Source: Allolobophora icterica
Taxonomy: Eukaryota; Annelida; Clitellata; Crassiclitellata; Lumbricidae
DNA: 64,000 nt
Reading direction: 5' to 3'
NCBI GenBank assembly: GCA_963556255.1
Contig: OY744605.1
Coordinates: 38,225,108-38,289,107 of the forward strand
How positions within the stretch are numbered: position 1 is the first letter of the stretch; every line of letters begins with the position of its first letter. The position numbers and the translations under genes were made by a program. The notes under the pieces were generated by a model. That model saw only the letters and a list, made by a program, of their open reading frames with translations. It was not told where the DNA came from and made no database searches. Of this stretch, positions 48,761 through 61,089 are shown in pieces.

Positions 48761-49118
48761 TTATTCTTAATATTATTAATAGTAGGGACCTAGTAATAAT
48801 TCTTGTTCCTAGACCATTTGGCCTCGGAAAAAACAATTTTTCTAGATATAGCCAATTCAGAAACCTTCATTTTCCCGGAGCGTTATTAAAACCTCAGAGA
48901 TCATAATTATTTACCTTGAGAAAAATATGAGTCAAGGTAAATGCATGTCATTATAGTATTCTTGTTTCAGATACAAACACTGTATAACGTTATAAAGTAT
49001 GTATTTTTTAAGAAAGTGTAATCTTAAATGAACGCTAGCAAACGCACAGCTCTTCACACACAACGTTACACAGAGGGAAAGAAAATAAAAAAAATGAAGT
49101 AATAAGAATAGTGCTCAC

Positions 49119-49562
49119 CGGATATGCTGGCGAAACCCCATACTCCTTGAACACCAACTGGCGTTCTAATTGACAGTGAGTTAAGAGTATGACCCGGAGA
49201 TTCTGCATAATACAATACTCTGCTTTGTTCAGGAATGGTTCCCTTCCCGAACGACACAGAGCCAATCGTCCAGCTAATCCAGAAGTACTGATGCCGCTGA
49301 CAATTAAGTATGCCCAGAGTATTCGCCCATGCCAAAATCACACCGTCTTCGCTTCTCTTGAGCAACGTCTCAGTGTTCTCCGTGGTGCCAATGAGCACCT
49401 CATAAGACAGATATTTGAATATGCCAGGAATCTGTGACAGGATGACATGCGCGTCTTTGCAGGCGGTCACGGAGAACGTTACTTCAGACTTGTCTTTCAC
49501 CGACAGCAAGAAGGCTCCGTATCTATCCTCTTGTTCTGAGGTCACTTGTTCGATAGTCGACA
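49119..49562 (-). CDS. FAMeT module exon FA8 (148 residues)
   Basis: Acceptor ..GGCTGTCAG at 49,563-49,564; donor TCCG|GTGAGC at 49,118, a near-ideal donor. Landmarks are FSVTACKDAHVILSQ, YEVLIGTTENTETLLKR, GILNCQRHQYFWISW and FGKG. The lead-in is unusual and acidic (VSTIEQVTSEQEDRYG), and the DP segment is YYAESPGH. Confidence 0.85.
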
Positions 49563-49599
49563 CTGACAGCCAACCCAAACACACACATTCTCATATCTT

Positions 49600-50178
49600 T
49601 CATAGACAAAATTGAAAATTACTACTCTATAATAAACTCTGGATGAAAATCTTTTAGCTGGGATCTGTATGAGTGTGGGAAGTCGCTAAATAAAGTGAGT
49701 TTTTAACTCATCTGAGCAGTATTTCTTAAACGATTAACTTTTTCATATTATGAAGCTATTTTATTTAATCAAGCGTTTCGTAAGGTATTCAAAGTCGCTA
49801 ATCATGCAGCCTTTCCTTAATATTCTATTGCGTTAGGCGCTGCTGAGCACAGGTTGAGTGGCGCCATAGCAACTACTGTAAGAATAATAACAATGAGGAT
49901 GATGATGGTGATGCATAAAATGTTTAATGTATAAAAAATATACTTACGTACACATACGCCTACAAGGCCCTACATACACATAAATACATACCTCGCACTA
50001 CAGTGCAATTAAAGAGCGATAAATAGCTGCTATTGTTTTATTTTCATTAACAGTCACATGAATTAAACCACTGTCATTGTGTTTGTAAATTTAATAACGT
50101 CTATGACACCGGCATCGTTTAGATCAAATGCATAAAAATAAAAATAATAAAAATAACAACAACAACAACAACAACAAC

Positions 50179-50231
<53 letters not shown>

Positions 50232-50234
50232 TAA
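49600..50234. other. Intron FA7-FA8, part, with AAT/AAC microsatellite
   Basis: The AAC/AAT array at 50,128-50,232 directly precedes the LINE fragment at 50,235. No exon. Confidence 0.6.
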
Positions 50235-50990
50235 TAATATCAGGCACGCTGGAAGGCAGTCACGGCGCCACACGCGGGTCACTGGCTATTCGCACTCCCC
50301 ATCAGCGCTTGTGGCCTAAGACTAGAGGATGAAGCGATTAGAAACGCGGTCGGCTTCCGCTTTGGCGCGGAGGTCTGCCAACCACACGATTGTCCATGTG
50401 GCTCGCGGGTAACAGCAGAGGGCTCACATGGACTCTCCTGCCGTTTGGGGCCCGGTCGAACATCTCGCCCTGCGATCTTAAACGACCTGATATGCAGTAG
50501 CCTCAGTCAGGCAGGCTTTCCATCAGTTAAAGAGCCCTCGGGTCTGTCAAGAGCAGACGGCAAAAGACCTGACGGCCTCACCTTGACATCATGGCGCTCA
50601 GGTCGATGCTTGATTTGGGATGCCACAGTGATAGACAGTGATAGACACGGTGGCCCCATCTTACCTGCCCACCACATCAATTCAGGCCGGAGGCGCAGCC
50701 GAACTGGCGGATGCCAGAAAGACAACAAAATATAAGCAACTGTCGCAGTGCTATTGTTTCGTGCCACTGGCCTTTGAGACCTTCAACCCAATCAATGCTG
50801 CTGGACTAGCATTCGTCAAGGACCTTGGACGTCTTCTGAGCCAGGTCTCAGGAGACCCAAGAGAAGCTAGCTTCCTCTTCCAACGCTTAGCTGTGACAGT
50901 CCAGCGCTTCAACGCAGCCGCCTTCCGCAACACGTTTGCAATTCCGGGTCTCGATGAAGATGGTCACTCCAGAGATTAATTTTCACATAC
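50235..50990 (+). mobile_element. LINE C-terminal fragment
   Basis: The plus strand in two frames reads RHGGP-type linker, KRPDGLTLTSWRSGRCLIWD and later YKQLSQCYCFVPLAFETFNP, PREASFLFQRLAVTVQRFNA. I recognise this as the C-terminal end of a retroelement polyprotein common in marine invertebrate genomes; the PDG...WD portion may be nuclease-like. Frameshifts separate the parts. Confidence 0.6.
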
Positions 50991-51060
50991 TTAGTATCTG
51001 ACTCCTGAAGGATTATATGTACCTCGGGGGAAAAAAATAATAGGCCAATTGATGATAATG

Positions 51061-51083
51061 GTGATAATAATAATAATAATAAC

Positions 51084-51141
<58 letters not shown>

Positions 51142-51145
51142 GTAA
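51061..51145. repeat. (AAT)n microsatellite
   Basis: About 27 units with sparse interruptions. Confidence 0.95.
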
Positions 51146-51607
51146 CAATAATATTAACAAAGAGGGTGATGATGATGGTGATCACACTGATGATAATGCT
51201 CGGTAATTGTTTTGAATTTTGAAGTCATCCTCCAATCAAACAATAATGAGCAAAACAAGGGGTCTCAAAAATGGAGGTACGGTACAGACCTGCCCAAAAG
51301 TTTGGGTACGAGTAGGCCTACCCCTCGTATCGCCGGAAATTACGCCTAAGTTTCTGTCAACAAGAGCCATCACGTGTGCACGCCCTGGGATTGACATATG
51401 AACATTGAAACAATCTACAATTATGCTTTGCACTTTCTCGGGTTTTCCATATTTAAAAAAGAATAGTCAACGTTATATAATGCGCTTGGATTATAACCCC
51501 TATACCATCATTCAGTTGATGCTACCACTCAAGCTACATTCAGACCGATTACGATTATACTTTATTACGTCCAACACTAATAACTGTGTAGAGCGGAATG
51601 GCATTAC

Positions 51608-52063
51608 CTTCCTTGGTGTAGTATTTCCATTCTCCGCGGGACTCTGGACCCGTGGCCATAGATACCGCGGAGACCTGCTGCGGTTCGCTGTCCATCCAGT
51701 CGAGGAATCGCTGTCCGGAAGCAGACTGCATAGCCACCTCAATCTTTCCGCCTTGCCAACTGAACCAGAACGGCCTCTGTTGAGAGCAGTCGAGAATGCC
51801 CTGCGACATTTCCTCGGCAACCACGGTGCCTTGGTTGATATCGCTTTCGTTCATTGTATAGCGGATAATTTGCGATTTGGTGTTGGAGTCGTGTCCAATG
51901 ATGACCTCGTAAGCCGGTGCAGAGAAGCGTGACTGCGAAAGAAACAGATGGGCGCTGCGACATGACTGAATGACGAAGTTGAGAAAAGTCTGTGATGCCT
52001 GGAAATTCAGCCAGTGGTCATCGTAACCCTCGTTGTCTGGCGTGTTCACGATAACTGCGTTAA
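51608..52063 (-). CDS. FAMeT module exon FA7 (152 residues)
   Basis: Acceptor ..GTTTACAG at 52,064-52,065; donor GAAG|GTAATG at 51,607. Landmarks are AVIVNTPDNEGYDDHW, FVIQSCRSAHLFLSQ, YEVIIGHDSNTKSQI, GILDCSQQRPFWFSW and FLDWMDSEP. The VGxG motif is replaced by IEVAMQS, the only complete copy without it. The loop before the second Cys is longer (ESDINQGTVVAEEMSQ). Confidence 0.85.
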
Positions 52064-52079
52064 CTGTAAACACGGCATC

Positions 52080-53650
52080 GATGATTTAAATCATTTCCAA
52101 ACCAATGTCATTTTCAAGCGCAATTGATAAAAGCCTTAGACCTATCATAAAACGTTATAAAGTTTCTTTCGCTCGTGAATAAGCCGGTGATTTGCGCTTA
52201 GAGTATCGCTTTAGGAAATCTGGAGTTTACGATTACGATTACTTTCCAACTGAAGGCCTAAGGCTTTCATGGATTGCGCTACAAAATTTACAATAGTTTA
52301 TTTAAAAAATAATAGCTTCTAGATTATAATCATTTGAAAACTTCTTCAGTAACGAGACAGCTGATTCCACAATGAAAAGGGCGGCTTACATGTATATCGA
52401 GTTCACTTAACACCTTTAACCTTAATACATCTATCGAGAGCGTAATTAGCAGACCCATTGGATAAACTAGAAGTTCAGATTAAGATTATTAATTATTCCA
52501 AAATAAAATAGAAGTATATTATAATATTAAAATTACTTATAAAATATTACTACATTATCTACTTAATAAACTATGATTGACTGTTAATGTTTATTTAAAA
52601 TCTGCGTCATATTACTCAGTTACATATTGCAATCTCTATTGTATTACTGTTATAATTGAAATGACGACAATGACTAGAGCTTCTACGATATGTTGCAATT
52701 TCAATTCGAAACTCAGGTGCCAAACATAAATAGTAAAAGGATAATTATTGTTGTTGTTTGTGTTATGGTTATTAAGTAATTCATGAACTTTATCTGATAG
52801 ATGTTTTCTATCACACAATCTCTGCAACAATAAATCCAACGTCTATCGTTCTCGCCTCTAAGCCTATTTATTGGTAGCGACCCCATTGTCTTTACCGGCA
52901 TAATTAACAGTATATCCTGGCATGTTCACCGGCGATGTCAGTGCTAGGTCCGTCCTCTCTGTCAATTTGGAAGATTATTTTGCTCACTGAAGAATTTGTA
53001 CAGGAATATCGAACAAGTTGGAGTTTGCATATCGAACGTAATCTTCCTTTCTGCCTATGAACTTGTACAATGCGACAGTAGTTTATTCGCATATCGTCTT
53101 TGCAAACGTGACTGCACGAAGGACGTATCTGCAACTACGCGCAGCGCACGCCAACTGCATCCGGGAATAGGGCTCGACTGGCGAGGAACGACACGTGTCT
53201 TTGGAGTTTCATTTACTGTTATTCACTGATTCGGCTTCGATATACGACCAGCAGGCGATGAATGCTCACTCAACGAACACCCGACGGCTCGATTAGAGTG
53301 ATAGCCGGATGTATATCACCTTCTACCGATGAGGAATTACTTGAAGGTGGAGTTATTGTGAATCACGGAAGGCATCGCATGTCTGTGCTCCACAATATGG
53401 ACGCAACTTGATCCAGAGAACCCGGATATCACGCTGTCAACTTCGCATGGGAATCCGTTCGCTGGGCTCAACGAGTACGCTTGGCCCTGCCACTGATGAC
53501 ATTTATAGTTTCCTGTGCGCAGTTTGCTTACTTATATCTCTGTTCTGAATAACAGTTAACATCATTTATGCTAACGCAGAGAGCGCCATCACCGCGCTCG
53601 CTGATTATTGGCATGACGCTATTATTTAAATAAATAAATATTTAGACAAA
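52080..53650. other. Intron FA6-FA7
   Basis: No exon recognised. 52,980-53,480 has more balanced base composition than its surroundings but shows no motif on either strand. Confidence 0.35.
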
Positions 53651-53654
53651 AAAC

Positions 53655-53862
53655 CTTCGACGTTGCTGAACTGCCATAGGCCAGTAGCACCCCATCCAGT
53701 GGTTATGGAAAAGAACGTGACTGTCAAGGGCTCAGGATCCAACCAATCCATAAATATCTGCTCGTCGACGATGTTTCCACGGCCCACTTTGATATGACCC
53801 GAGAACCAGCTGACCCAGAAGGGCAACATCTGCTGGCAGTTGACGATGTTGGGCGTATCCAC
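53655..53862 (-). CDS. FAMeT module FA6, second exon
   Basis: Acceptor ..CTGATGCAG at 53,863-53,864 (phase 0); donor GAAG|GTTTTT at 53,654 (phase 1). It encodes VDTPNIVNCQQMLPFWVSW, VGRG, FMDWLDPEP and GLWQFSNVE. With the exon at 54,650-54,876 it sums to 435 bp, the size of unsplit modules. Confidence 0.85.
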
Positions 53863-54649
53863 CTGCATCAGCAACAAGACAATGTACTCAAGTTCAACAA
53901 GCCATGTCAAAGAATGTAGTTCTCGGGACATGTACTCGACACAGTAGTACTCAAGTATCATTTAAGAACTTGCACCTACGACCTAAGCACTTTTTACTCA
54001 CACCCGGGTAATTGTAGCGAAGTAGTCGTAATTGTCATTCGAAAGAACTGCATAAATTAACCATACAACTTTTTGTCTTTTAAGTCTTCCTATGTATGGT
54101 CTAAATGGAGCATGCATGTATATTAATTCACAATATCAACAATACCTTGCAACTTGTTACGAGAATAAGGTTAAGATAATCTCTGGGTTCTATACTAAAA
54201 TTGCGTGTACGTCTGATCGTTAACATCAAATGTTTGTCGGCCTACTCGCTACTCGCAACCTGAAACAATTAAGCTTATCAAATTGTCACAACATTAAGAG
54301 CTTCTCCTCCTCTTCTCTGTAACTTTTTCCTGGTGGATGAGTCAGTGTCGGGTTTCATCTTTTCATTCCATGTACTTTTTTCTCGCAAATCTTTCTACAC
54401 AGGGCAGCTGAGCAATAATTGTGCTATAAAGATTGCGCAAATGCTGCTCTAAACTTAGATCCGGTGAAAACGTTCTTTCGCTTCTTGCTAGACAATAAAA
54501 TCATTCGACTCTGATAATTTTACTAAATGAGTACCATTTCATTCGAAACAGAAACGTTCTGGCATACACACAATTTATGGCGTGCATTATGTAAATTTGC
54601 TTAGCCATAACGAAGTATAGTTCATGCACTACCGCTCAAAGTCTCTTAC

Positions 54650-54876
54650 AGCAACTTGGTTTTCTTGGAGGCGCAGTCGACGTATGAAGGATTTCTGGTT
54701 GCCACTTCCTCCTATGACGATCTCGTAGGCTTTTTCCGCCAGGAAGTAGTCGAACAGTCCGATGTGTGCGTCGTTGCAGGTCTGAACCATGAACGTTGCG
54801 GATGACTGATTGGCCAGGTGCAGATAGAATTGGTCGTAGGCATATGTCGTCGTTGTGTTGAACTGGAAGACACGGG
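54650..54876 (-). CDS. FAMeT module FA6, first exon
   Basis: Acceptor ..TGTGTATAG at 54,877-54,878 (phase 1); donor GTTGCT|GTAAGA at 54,649 (phase 0). It encodes RVFQFNTTTTYAYDQ, FMVQTCNDAHIGLFD, YEIVIGGSGNQKSFIRR and ends ..NQVA just before the VDTPN of the second exon. The internal intron is 787 bp. Confidence 0.85.
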
Positions 54877-54889
54877 CTATACACAACCC

Positions 54890-55405
54890 AGATACATCAT
54901 TAGCAGATCTTCTTATGCTAATAAGCAGGTTCCTTTGTTTAATATTCAACTGAACACTGATTAAATAGATTAATATACACGATGAGATATTACATTTTCT
55001 TTCAAACACAGAGAACTATATAAATTTGGAAAATCTTAACTTCATTATTAAATACGCAGCTACAGTTTCTTAATGATTTTATTCAAGATGAAATTTGTAC
55101 TGAAGCGCTTCCGCCACCCCGCCTCACATCGTCTTCCGACACATTGGGATGCATCTTCATCGGATATTCAGCCAGCTTCTACTGATACAAGTAGGCCCTA
55201 TGTCTTCCCCACTGATTCTACACAAACCGCAATCTGATTATGTAAATTTATTCAATTAAATGCCCTAAATCCAGATTTGACCTACATCATTCCCGCTGTC
55301 GGTCGCTGCTTCAACAAAGCAGTTAAGTTTTTTCTGTTGTTATTGGATAATTATAAAAAGAATAGATTATCTTAAGACCACACTCAACAAATCAGCGAGT
55401 AACCG
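54890..55405. other. Intron FA5-FA6
   Basis: AT-rich; no exon or defined repeat recognised. Confidence 0.4.
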
Positions 55406-55409
55406 ATAC

Positions 55410-55853
55410 CTATGGTTGTCGGAAACTGCCATTCTCCAGTGTGTCCGTTTCCAGTGGAAATGGAAACGCCGTATATTTGACCGAAATCAGGATCCTTGTG
55501 TGTCAGGAATTCTCCGCTTCCTAGGACGCCCTTTCCAACGCTGATACGTCCACCGTTCTGCTTATTCCATCCGATCCAAAAGTCCTGCAGTTCATGACAT
55601 TGTAGTATGGTTTTTGTCTCCTTCTCCGTCAGTGTGCTGTTGTCTTCGTGCTTGATAATAGCAGACTTTGTGTTGTTCCAACCTCCGATGATGATTTCGC
55701 GTGAATAAGTGGCCAGGTTGTAAGGGTTTTCCGTCAGGAGGATCCTGGCCTCTTCACAGGCACGCACTTTGAACGTGATGACGACACTGTGTAAGATCAG
55801 CCAGGTGTGATTGTGGCTGTATGTACCCGGTGTCTGAACAGTGAAGTACTGGG
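55410..55853 (-). CDS. FAMeT module exon FA5 (148 residues)
   Basis: Acceptor ..GTTCCTGCAG at 55,854-55,855; donor ATAG|GTATCG at 55,409. Landmarks are QYFTVQTPGTYSHNHTW, FKVRACEEARILLT, REIIIGGWNNTKSAII, LQCHELQDFWIGW, VGKG and GEWQF. A second, more distal acceptor (TTTTTCAG, 55,889 zone) is also in phase 1 and would add about 12 residues (LIALNMMTVVPAA). The lead-in of siblings favours the nearer one. Confidence 0.85.
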
Positions 55854-56374
55854 CTGCAGGAACAACAGTCATCATGTTTAGTGCTATTAAAACTGAAAAA
55901 GATAAATGTGTGAATTAGTGCGACCTGAAGTCAACGCTTCCAACATAACTGCAGATAACGACTATCAGAAAACGGTTTTATACGGGCCAGTAAAAGTGGC
56001 TTCCGTTGTTATAGGCACTTCGCCGAATGTCACCAGTAAGAAGCAAAGAGTCAAAGACCACTCAAAAAGTCACAACACAATTCATGTCATGTAATTTCAA
56101 CATGCCTTTACATAGAGCTTGGGTTTGATCTTAAATTATATTTTAATCAAATGACAATCAACGGATCTGAAAATAAATAGGACTGAAAATGGATTAAATA
56201 CTTTGCATATAATTACGTTCAGAAGCACTACCTGCCTCTTAGATCGCGGGGAAAATGTAAATATTAGCCTACTCTCTGTTTCTGCTGTGAACCCTCTTTG
56301 ACATCTGATAATATGATGAAATTAATAGCAACAAAATAGCAATAGTAAATAGTCAATAGATATCAAAGACTAAC

Positions 56375-56827
56375 AAGGCATCGAACTGAATTCCCATTCT
56401 CCGTGTTGGTTTGGCCCAGTGTCGTATGATACTGAGGTGATACGAAGTGGCCTTGGTAAGGTGCCAGGTGAGATGTTAAGAAACAACTGATCCCCAACTT
56501 TCGGTCCTGCTCCAATTCCAAGACCCTTTGTCCAGTCGATCCAAAACCACTTAGCTGTCTTGCAGTGAAGAATGTTGTGAGTGCTCTCCTCGTCCATCAC
56601 AATTCCGTCGACACCATCCGTCAGGACCGAGTAGGAGTTGCTATGTTTGCCCAACCATACCTCGTAGACTTGAAAATCGCTGATGGCAAAGTAGTCGGCG
56701 AGAAGGATACGCGCGTCTGAGCAAGCTCGGATCTTGAATATCACGTATTTCTGTTCGGCCATTGAGTGCCATAAATTCAAGTAGCGAACGGTTCCCGAAG
56801 ACGGAGTGGTGAAAACGGAATTGCCCA
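56375..56827 (-). CDS. FAMeT module exon FA4 (151 residues)
   Basis: Acceptor ..CTTTTTGCAG at 56,828-56,829; donor CCTT|GTTAGT at 56,374, chosen because it restores phase 1 and avoids the stop two codons on. Landmarks are NSVFTTPSSGTVRYLNLW, FKIRACSDARILLAD, YEVWLGKHSNSYSVL, ILHCKTAKWFWIDW, GIGAG and GEWEF. The DP segment is replaced by ISPGTLPRP. Confidence 0.83.
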
Positions 56828-57019
56828 CTGCAAAAAGAAAAACCAGAGACACTGATTCAGCTTTAACAGTTCACAATAAAGATCCTGATATTTTTATATA
56901 GATACGAATTAACTTATGCTTTCAAAAAACACATGTTTTAATTACTTATTTATTTCCTGCGCAAGTTCAGTAAATCTCAATCTGAACAGCGAAAAAGTTT
57001 GTGGGAATAACTTTATTTG

Positions 57020-57665
57020 TCCATAGGGTAGTCATACACCATTTTACTGTGGACTGCTACTACCAACCGCGCCAGCTTCGCACTGTTACTCGTTCCCTAA
57101 CGCCCAGTGCCACTGCTACACTGGTTCACTCCTTCGTCACAGCCCGCCTTGATTACTGCTCATCGCTTTATTTTGGTCTACCATCTAGTCGCATAGTGTG
57201 TCTACAGCGAGTTCTGCGCTCTGCAGCCCGTCTCATTGGGCATATTCCTAAACATGGCCAAGTCTCTAGATATATGCTGGAGGTCCTTCACTGGCTTCCT
57301 ATGCGCTTACGCATATAGGATCGCTGCCTTAGTATGGCGATGTTGTCAGGGACCTGCCCCTGCTTACCTTCGTGAGCTTTGCTGCACAGTTTCAGGTGCC
57401 CAAGGCCGACGTTCCCTCCGCTCATCGGGAAAAGGGGTACTTTTAGTTCCATTTGCTCGTTCCACGACTACGCAAAGTCAAGCTTTTTCAGTGGTTGGCC
57501 CGGCAGTCTGGAATAGACTTCCCTTAGAGCTCCGCATGTGCCCTGGGGCCACCCCTGGCCTATTTCTTGCAAATCTGAAAACTGTCTTATAGGAACGTCC
57601 TGGTGTCGGGAGCACCTCTTAGTTACCTTGAAGGGGCGCTATATAAATCTTCAAATGAATGAATG
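57020..57665 (+). mobile_element. LINE fragment, C-terminal end with (AATG)n tail
   Basis: Reads LVHSFVTARLDYCSSLYFGL, VLRSAARLIG, LEVLHWLPMRLRI, GPAVWNRLPLELR, ending in GGCGCTATATAAAT and ATGA repeats. This is the standard C-terminal end of CR1/L2-type elements; one frame break at about 57,317. Confidence 0.82.
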
Positions 57666-57699
57666 AATACGGAGTACGTTCAGCCGGTGTGAACTCGCC

Positions 57700-58300
57700 A
57701 CCGTTGGCGCATAGATCCTATGCAATACCAAATAGATAACCGTACCGCATGACGGTACCGCAGAGAATGGACTTTATCTCGATCCAACAACCCGACTTGG
57801 ACCAAATGATGCACGACGCCGACGGCAAACTCTTACAGGTGGTCAAACGTAACCCCAGCCACGTTCTTCGCCCTCTACACCCAGATATTGTACCTAGGAC
57901 CCATGGCCTACGCCCTAGACCTGATGTTTTAAACTCCCATGCAAGGACAATCACTGTACTTTATACCTAGAGTATTGTTCCGAATTTCCTATCTACTGCT
58001 GCCCGATATATTAAAAACTTTATACTATATTATGATATACCCTTATTTAAATTATTGCAATATAGTTTGGGCATCTAATTATAGCTCCAGACTCAGTAAA
58101 CTGAAAATACTTATTAAAAGGATTATAAGGATAATAACAAAATCTCACTACCTAGCACATACTGATAAGCTGTACAAAAATTTGGGCATACTGAGCCTAG
58201 ACAAACTACTTGAGGGAATTTTATGTACTCTTCTGTCAACAAATTACTGCTCTATGAATATCCGAGTCTATTTATCATGAACTCACAAGTACACCAGTAT
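57700..58300 (+). mobile_element. Second LINE fragment, RT thumb region
   Basis: 57,960-58,280 reads IMIYPYLNYCNIVWASNYSS, KRIIRIITKS and LGILSLDKLL, the 'YPYLNYCNIVWG' region of another LINE clade. 57,720-57,955 before it is unassigned. Confidence 0.7.
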
Positions 58301-58309
58301 GCTCTAGGA

Positions 58310-59279
58310 CAGAGGTGGGCAAACTACGGCCCGCCAACACTTTTTATCCGGCCCCACAATTCTTCTGAATTTTTTTTTTTAAATTCAGACCGCTAGAAGT
58401 TTTCTTCGTTTTACACAAGTGACGCTGCTCTCTAACTTAATTACTATTCCGGTCTCGTCTTTAAAAATAACTCTATGCATCATCTCTGCCGATCTGCCCC
58501 ACTTTTCTGCAGAGGCTTTTGCACATGATCTGTATACGCAGAAGTGAAATCCGTTCAAGTAAAGTTAATGTTGCTTTCAAAGCAGATGACAGAACAAAAT
58601 TATGGGAACTTTCCTACCCTGCAGTCGCAACTGCATGCAGGGTATACGAATATAGCCTTCAGCTGTCAAGTTTGACAGAAGAGGTCTCCAGATGATTTGT
58701 GGATTTTAAATCAGATGACACTAAATTTGTTGTGCTTAATACACTTCTCACATTTGACATTGACAATTAGCTCATATATAGGGAACTTCAGCTGGAGTTA
58801 ATTGACCCACAAAGTGACATATTGTTCTCAAAGAACAGGTCAAAGGATCAGACCTGATAACATTCTTTTCTTTGCTCAGGAGGGAAAAAGTCTCAACTCT
58901 ACAAACTTTTGCTTTAAAAATATTTGTGTTACTGGCATCCACTTGCTTCTTTCAACAAATATTTTCAACTATGAAGATAAACAAATTCAAATACAGGTCT
59001 CAATTAAGTGATCTAAAGTTGAACTCAAACTGTGAATTGCAACCAGCGCAATCACTCGAGATCCGGAGTATGGGAAAGTTGTTAATTAAATCCATGCATG
59101 TTCACAGTCGCGTAGGCCTACATCTCATTAGTAACAGCCAAAATTTATTTGATATATTAAAAATAAGTAAACTTCTTTTCGTGTTAGTCGTTATTAAAAG
59201 TTAAAAATTTGTTTTCCGGCCCGCCGATTTTTTTTGGCGTTTAATGTGGCCCCATGTGCAAAAAGTTTGCCCACCCCTG
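58310..59279 (+). mobile_element. hAT element (Zaphod-like), internally decayed
   Basis: CAGAGGTGGGCAAAC at the left and GTTTGCCCACCCCTG at the right are inverted. Target copies are ctctagga (58,302-58,309) and ttctagga (59,280-59,287), one mismatch. 58,900-59,040 reads FALKIFVLLAST, TMKINKFKYRSQLSD, the C-terminal end of ZBED-type hAT transposases (Zaphod group by recall). Upstream frames contain stops. Confidence 0.8.
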
Positions 59280-59295
59280 TTCTAGGAACTAAATA

Positions 59296-60460
59296 CACTG
59301 TGTCCGGAAATGAAGGGAACCCTTTTGTAAATATTGAAAATAATTAGTAAATGTGCTTCGATTTTCAAAATTTCAAAACTGTTTTGATCCTGACATAATT
59401 ATCAAAAAATTTTGTATTTTATGAACGGCCTCCGCTAAAAAATTACGTCATAGTGACGTCACTAAATTAGAAATTTAAACAAACTGTTAGAAAATGGCTT
59501 TCAGCCAAGAAGACAAAATTACCATAAGATTTTTACGGAAAAACAAACATTTCGGACACTTTGAACAAACATTGTAGCCAGTGTTGGGTAAACTCACACA
59601 AGAAATGAGTTAAACCAAAACTCAACTCATGCACCTCAAAATGAGTTTAAACTCAAACTCAACTCATCCTAAGTGAAATGAGTTAACTCAAACTCAGTTG
59701 TTAAATGAGTTAACTCATAAACTCACACGTTTCATACTCGCACGTTCTAATCGATCAACAATTTTTCCATCACGCCTACTTGTAACAGAAAAATATTTTC
59801 CATCAAGAATACACGGTATTTCAGCCATGTTGTTCTTAACTGTTCACAATATACAAAATATGCAGTGCTTAAATACTGTCCGCTAGCAGTGTTTACGACC
59901 CTCCCTGCCGTCACCACTCACCAGTATGGAAAGCCGACGATATAAAAAAGGCTTGTTTCAACATAATGTGCCGAGTGCCGAAGAGTGAGTTGAGTTTAAA
60001 ATAATTGACAGTTACAACTCAAACTCACAGAAAATATGAGTTAACTCAAACTCATAACTCACACTCTTTAAGGTGAGTTAACTCAAACTCATAAATCACA
60101 GCAAGTGAGTTAACTCGTGAGTTAAAACTCATATGAGTTAACTCATACCCAAAACTGCTTGTAGCATATTATCATTCAAGTATAAAACTAAAATTTAACC
60201 ACAATGTTTTATTGATAAATAACATTTCAAAATAATTGACATTTTTAAGGAAAATGTTAGGTGCCGTCTTTTTAAACTTTGAATTCTGATGCAAATTACG
60301 TCATTGTGACGTCATTGATGGATACTAAAACTTTATATTTTCAATATATTTAGGTAACTGTGTCAGGATTAAAGCAGTTTTGGAATTTTGAAAATCGAAG
60401 CACATTTACTCATTATTTTCATTATTTACAAAAGGGTTCCCTTTATTTCCGGACACAGTG
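59296..60460. mobile_element. Mariner-type terminal-repeat element with nested hAT insertion
   Basis: CACTGTGTCCGGAAATGAAG at 59,296 and its inverted copy ending at 60,460 sit between TA dinucleotides; arms are about 110 bp. Apart from the nested element (59,579-60,157) no transposase is present. Both arms also contain TTACGTCA/GTGACGTCA motifs. Confidence 0.8.
59579..60157. mobile_element. 579-bp hAT-like element nested in the mariner-type element
   Basis: Ends CAGTGTTGGGTA and TACCCAAAACTG, flanked by attgtagc (59,571-59,578) and cttgtagc (60,158-60,165), one mismatch. The interior is dominated by TGAGTTAACTCA palindromes and AACTCAAACTCA runs. Confidence 0.8.
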
Positions 60461-60653
60461 TAGAATTCTACCTTTCGTAGACTTATATAGAATAATGTTT
60501 TTTTTACTGTAGCATACTCTTTCTGTAAGAAGTTGCGGTTTGTCAACTCTGATTCAATAAACGAAATCATATAGAATATTATAGATATATGACCCACAGA
60601 TATAAATAACTGTGCGTGGTGTTTCCTGTGCAAAGGATAAGAAAATCGGTTAC

Positions 60654-61073
60654 CTGTGCTCCTAGAGATTTGCCAATGTGCTCCAGTGGACGGCTGAGGG
60701 CTTTGCAATACAACTGCTGCCACAACAGGCGGAGAAGGCTCGTTGTACTCCATGAACTGGTTGTAGTTGATTCTGCCCTTTCCGACCTTGATTCCGTCCG
60801 TCCATGTAATCCAGAAGGTTCGGAGCGAGTAGCAGTGCAGAAGCTGCGGCGTGTCGACAGACGTCAGCGCCGTGTCTGGCAGACGATTGATCGATGACAC
60901 GTCACCGAAAGTCACGACGAAGCCTGGCGTCGACTGATGCAACGGAGTTTGAGCAAGGATTACCTTGGCACTTTGGCACTCCTGTAGCTGGAATGTGAAT
61001 GACTTTCCCACTGTGTAGAACCAATTTTCATACTGTGTGGTTGATGGATAGGTATACAAGGTGTACGCCTGGC
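60654..61073 (-). CDS. FAMeT module exon FA3 (140 residues)
   Basis: Acceptor ..CTTCTGTTTAG at 61,074-61,075; donor ACAG|GTAACC at 60,653. Landmarks are QAYTLYTYPSTTQYENW, FQLQECQSAKVILAQ, VDTPQLLHCYSLRTFWITW and VGKG. YxIxIGG is replaced by FVVTFGD. An in-frame ATG at 61,125 would instead give MLQTSIFKMLMTLYFCLGQA, which resembles a signal peptide across the acceptor. This exon could therefore also be an alternative first exon. Confidence 0.82.
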
Positions 61074-61089
61074 CTAAACAGAAGTAAAG

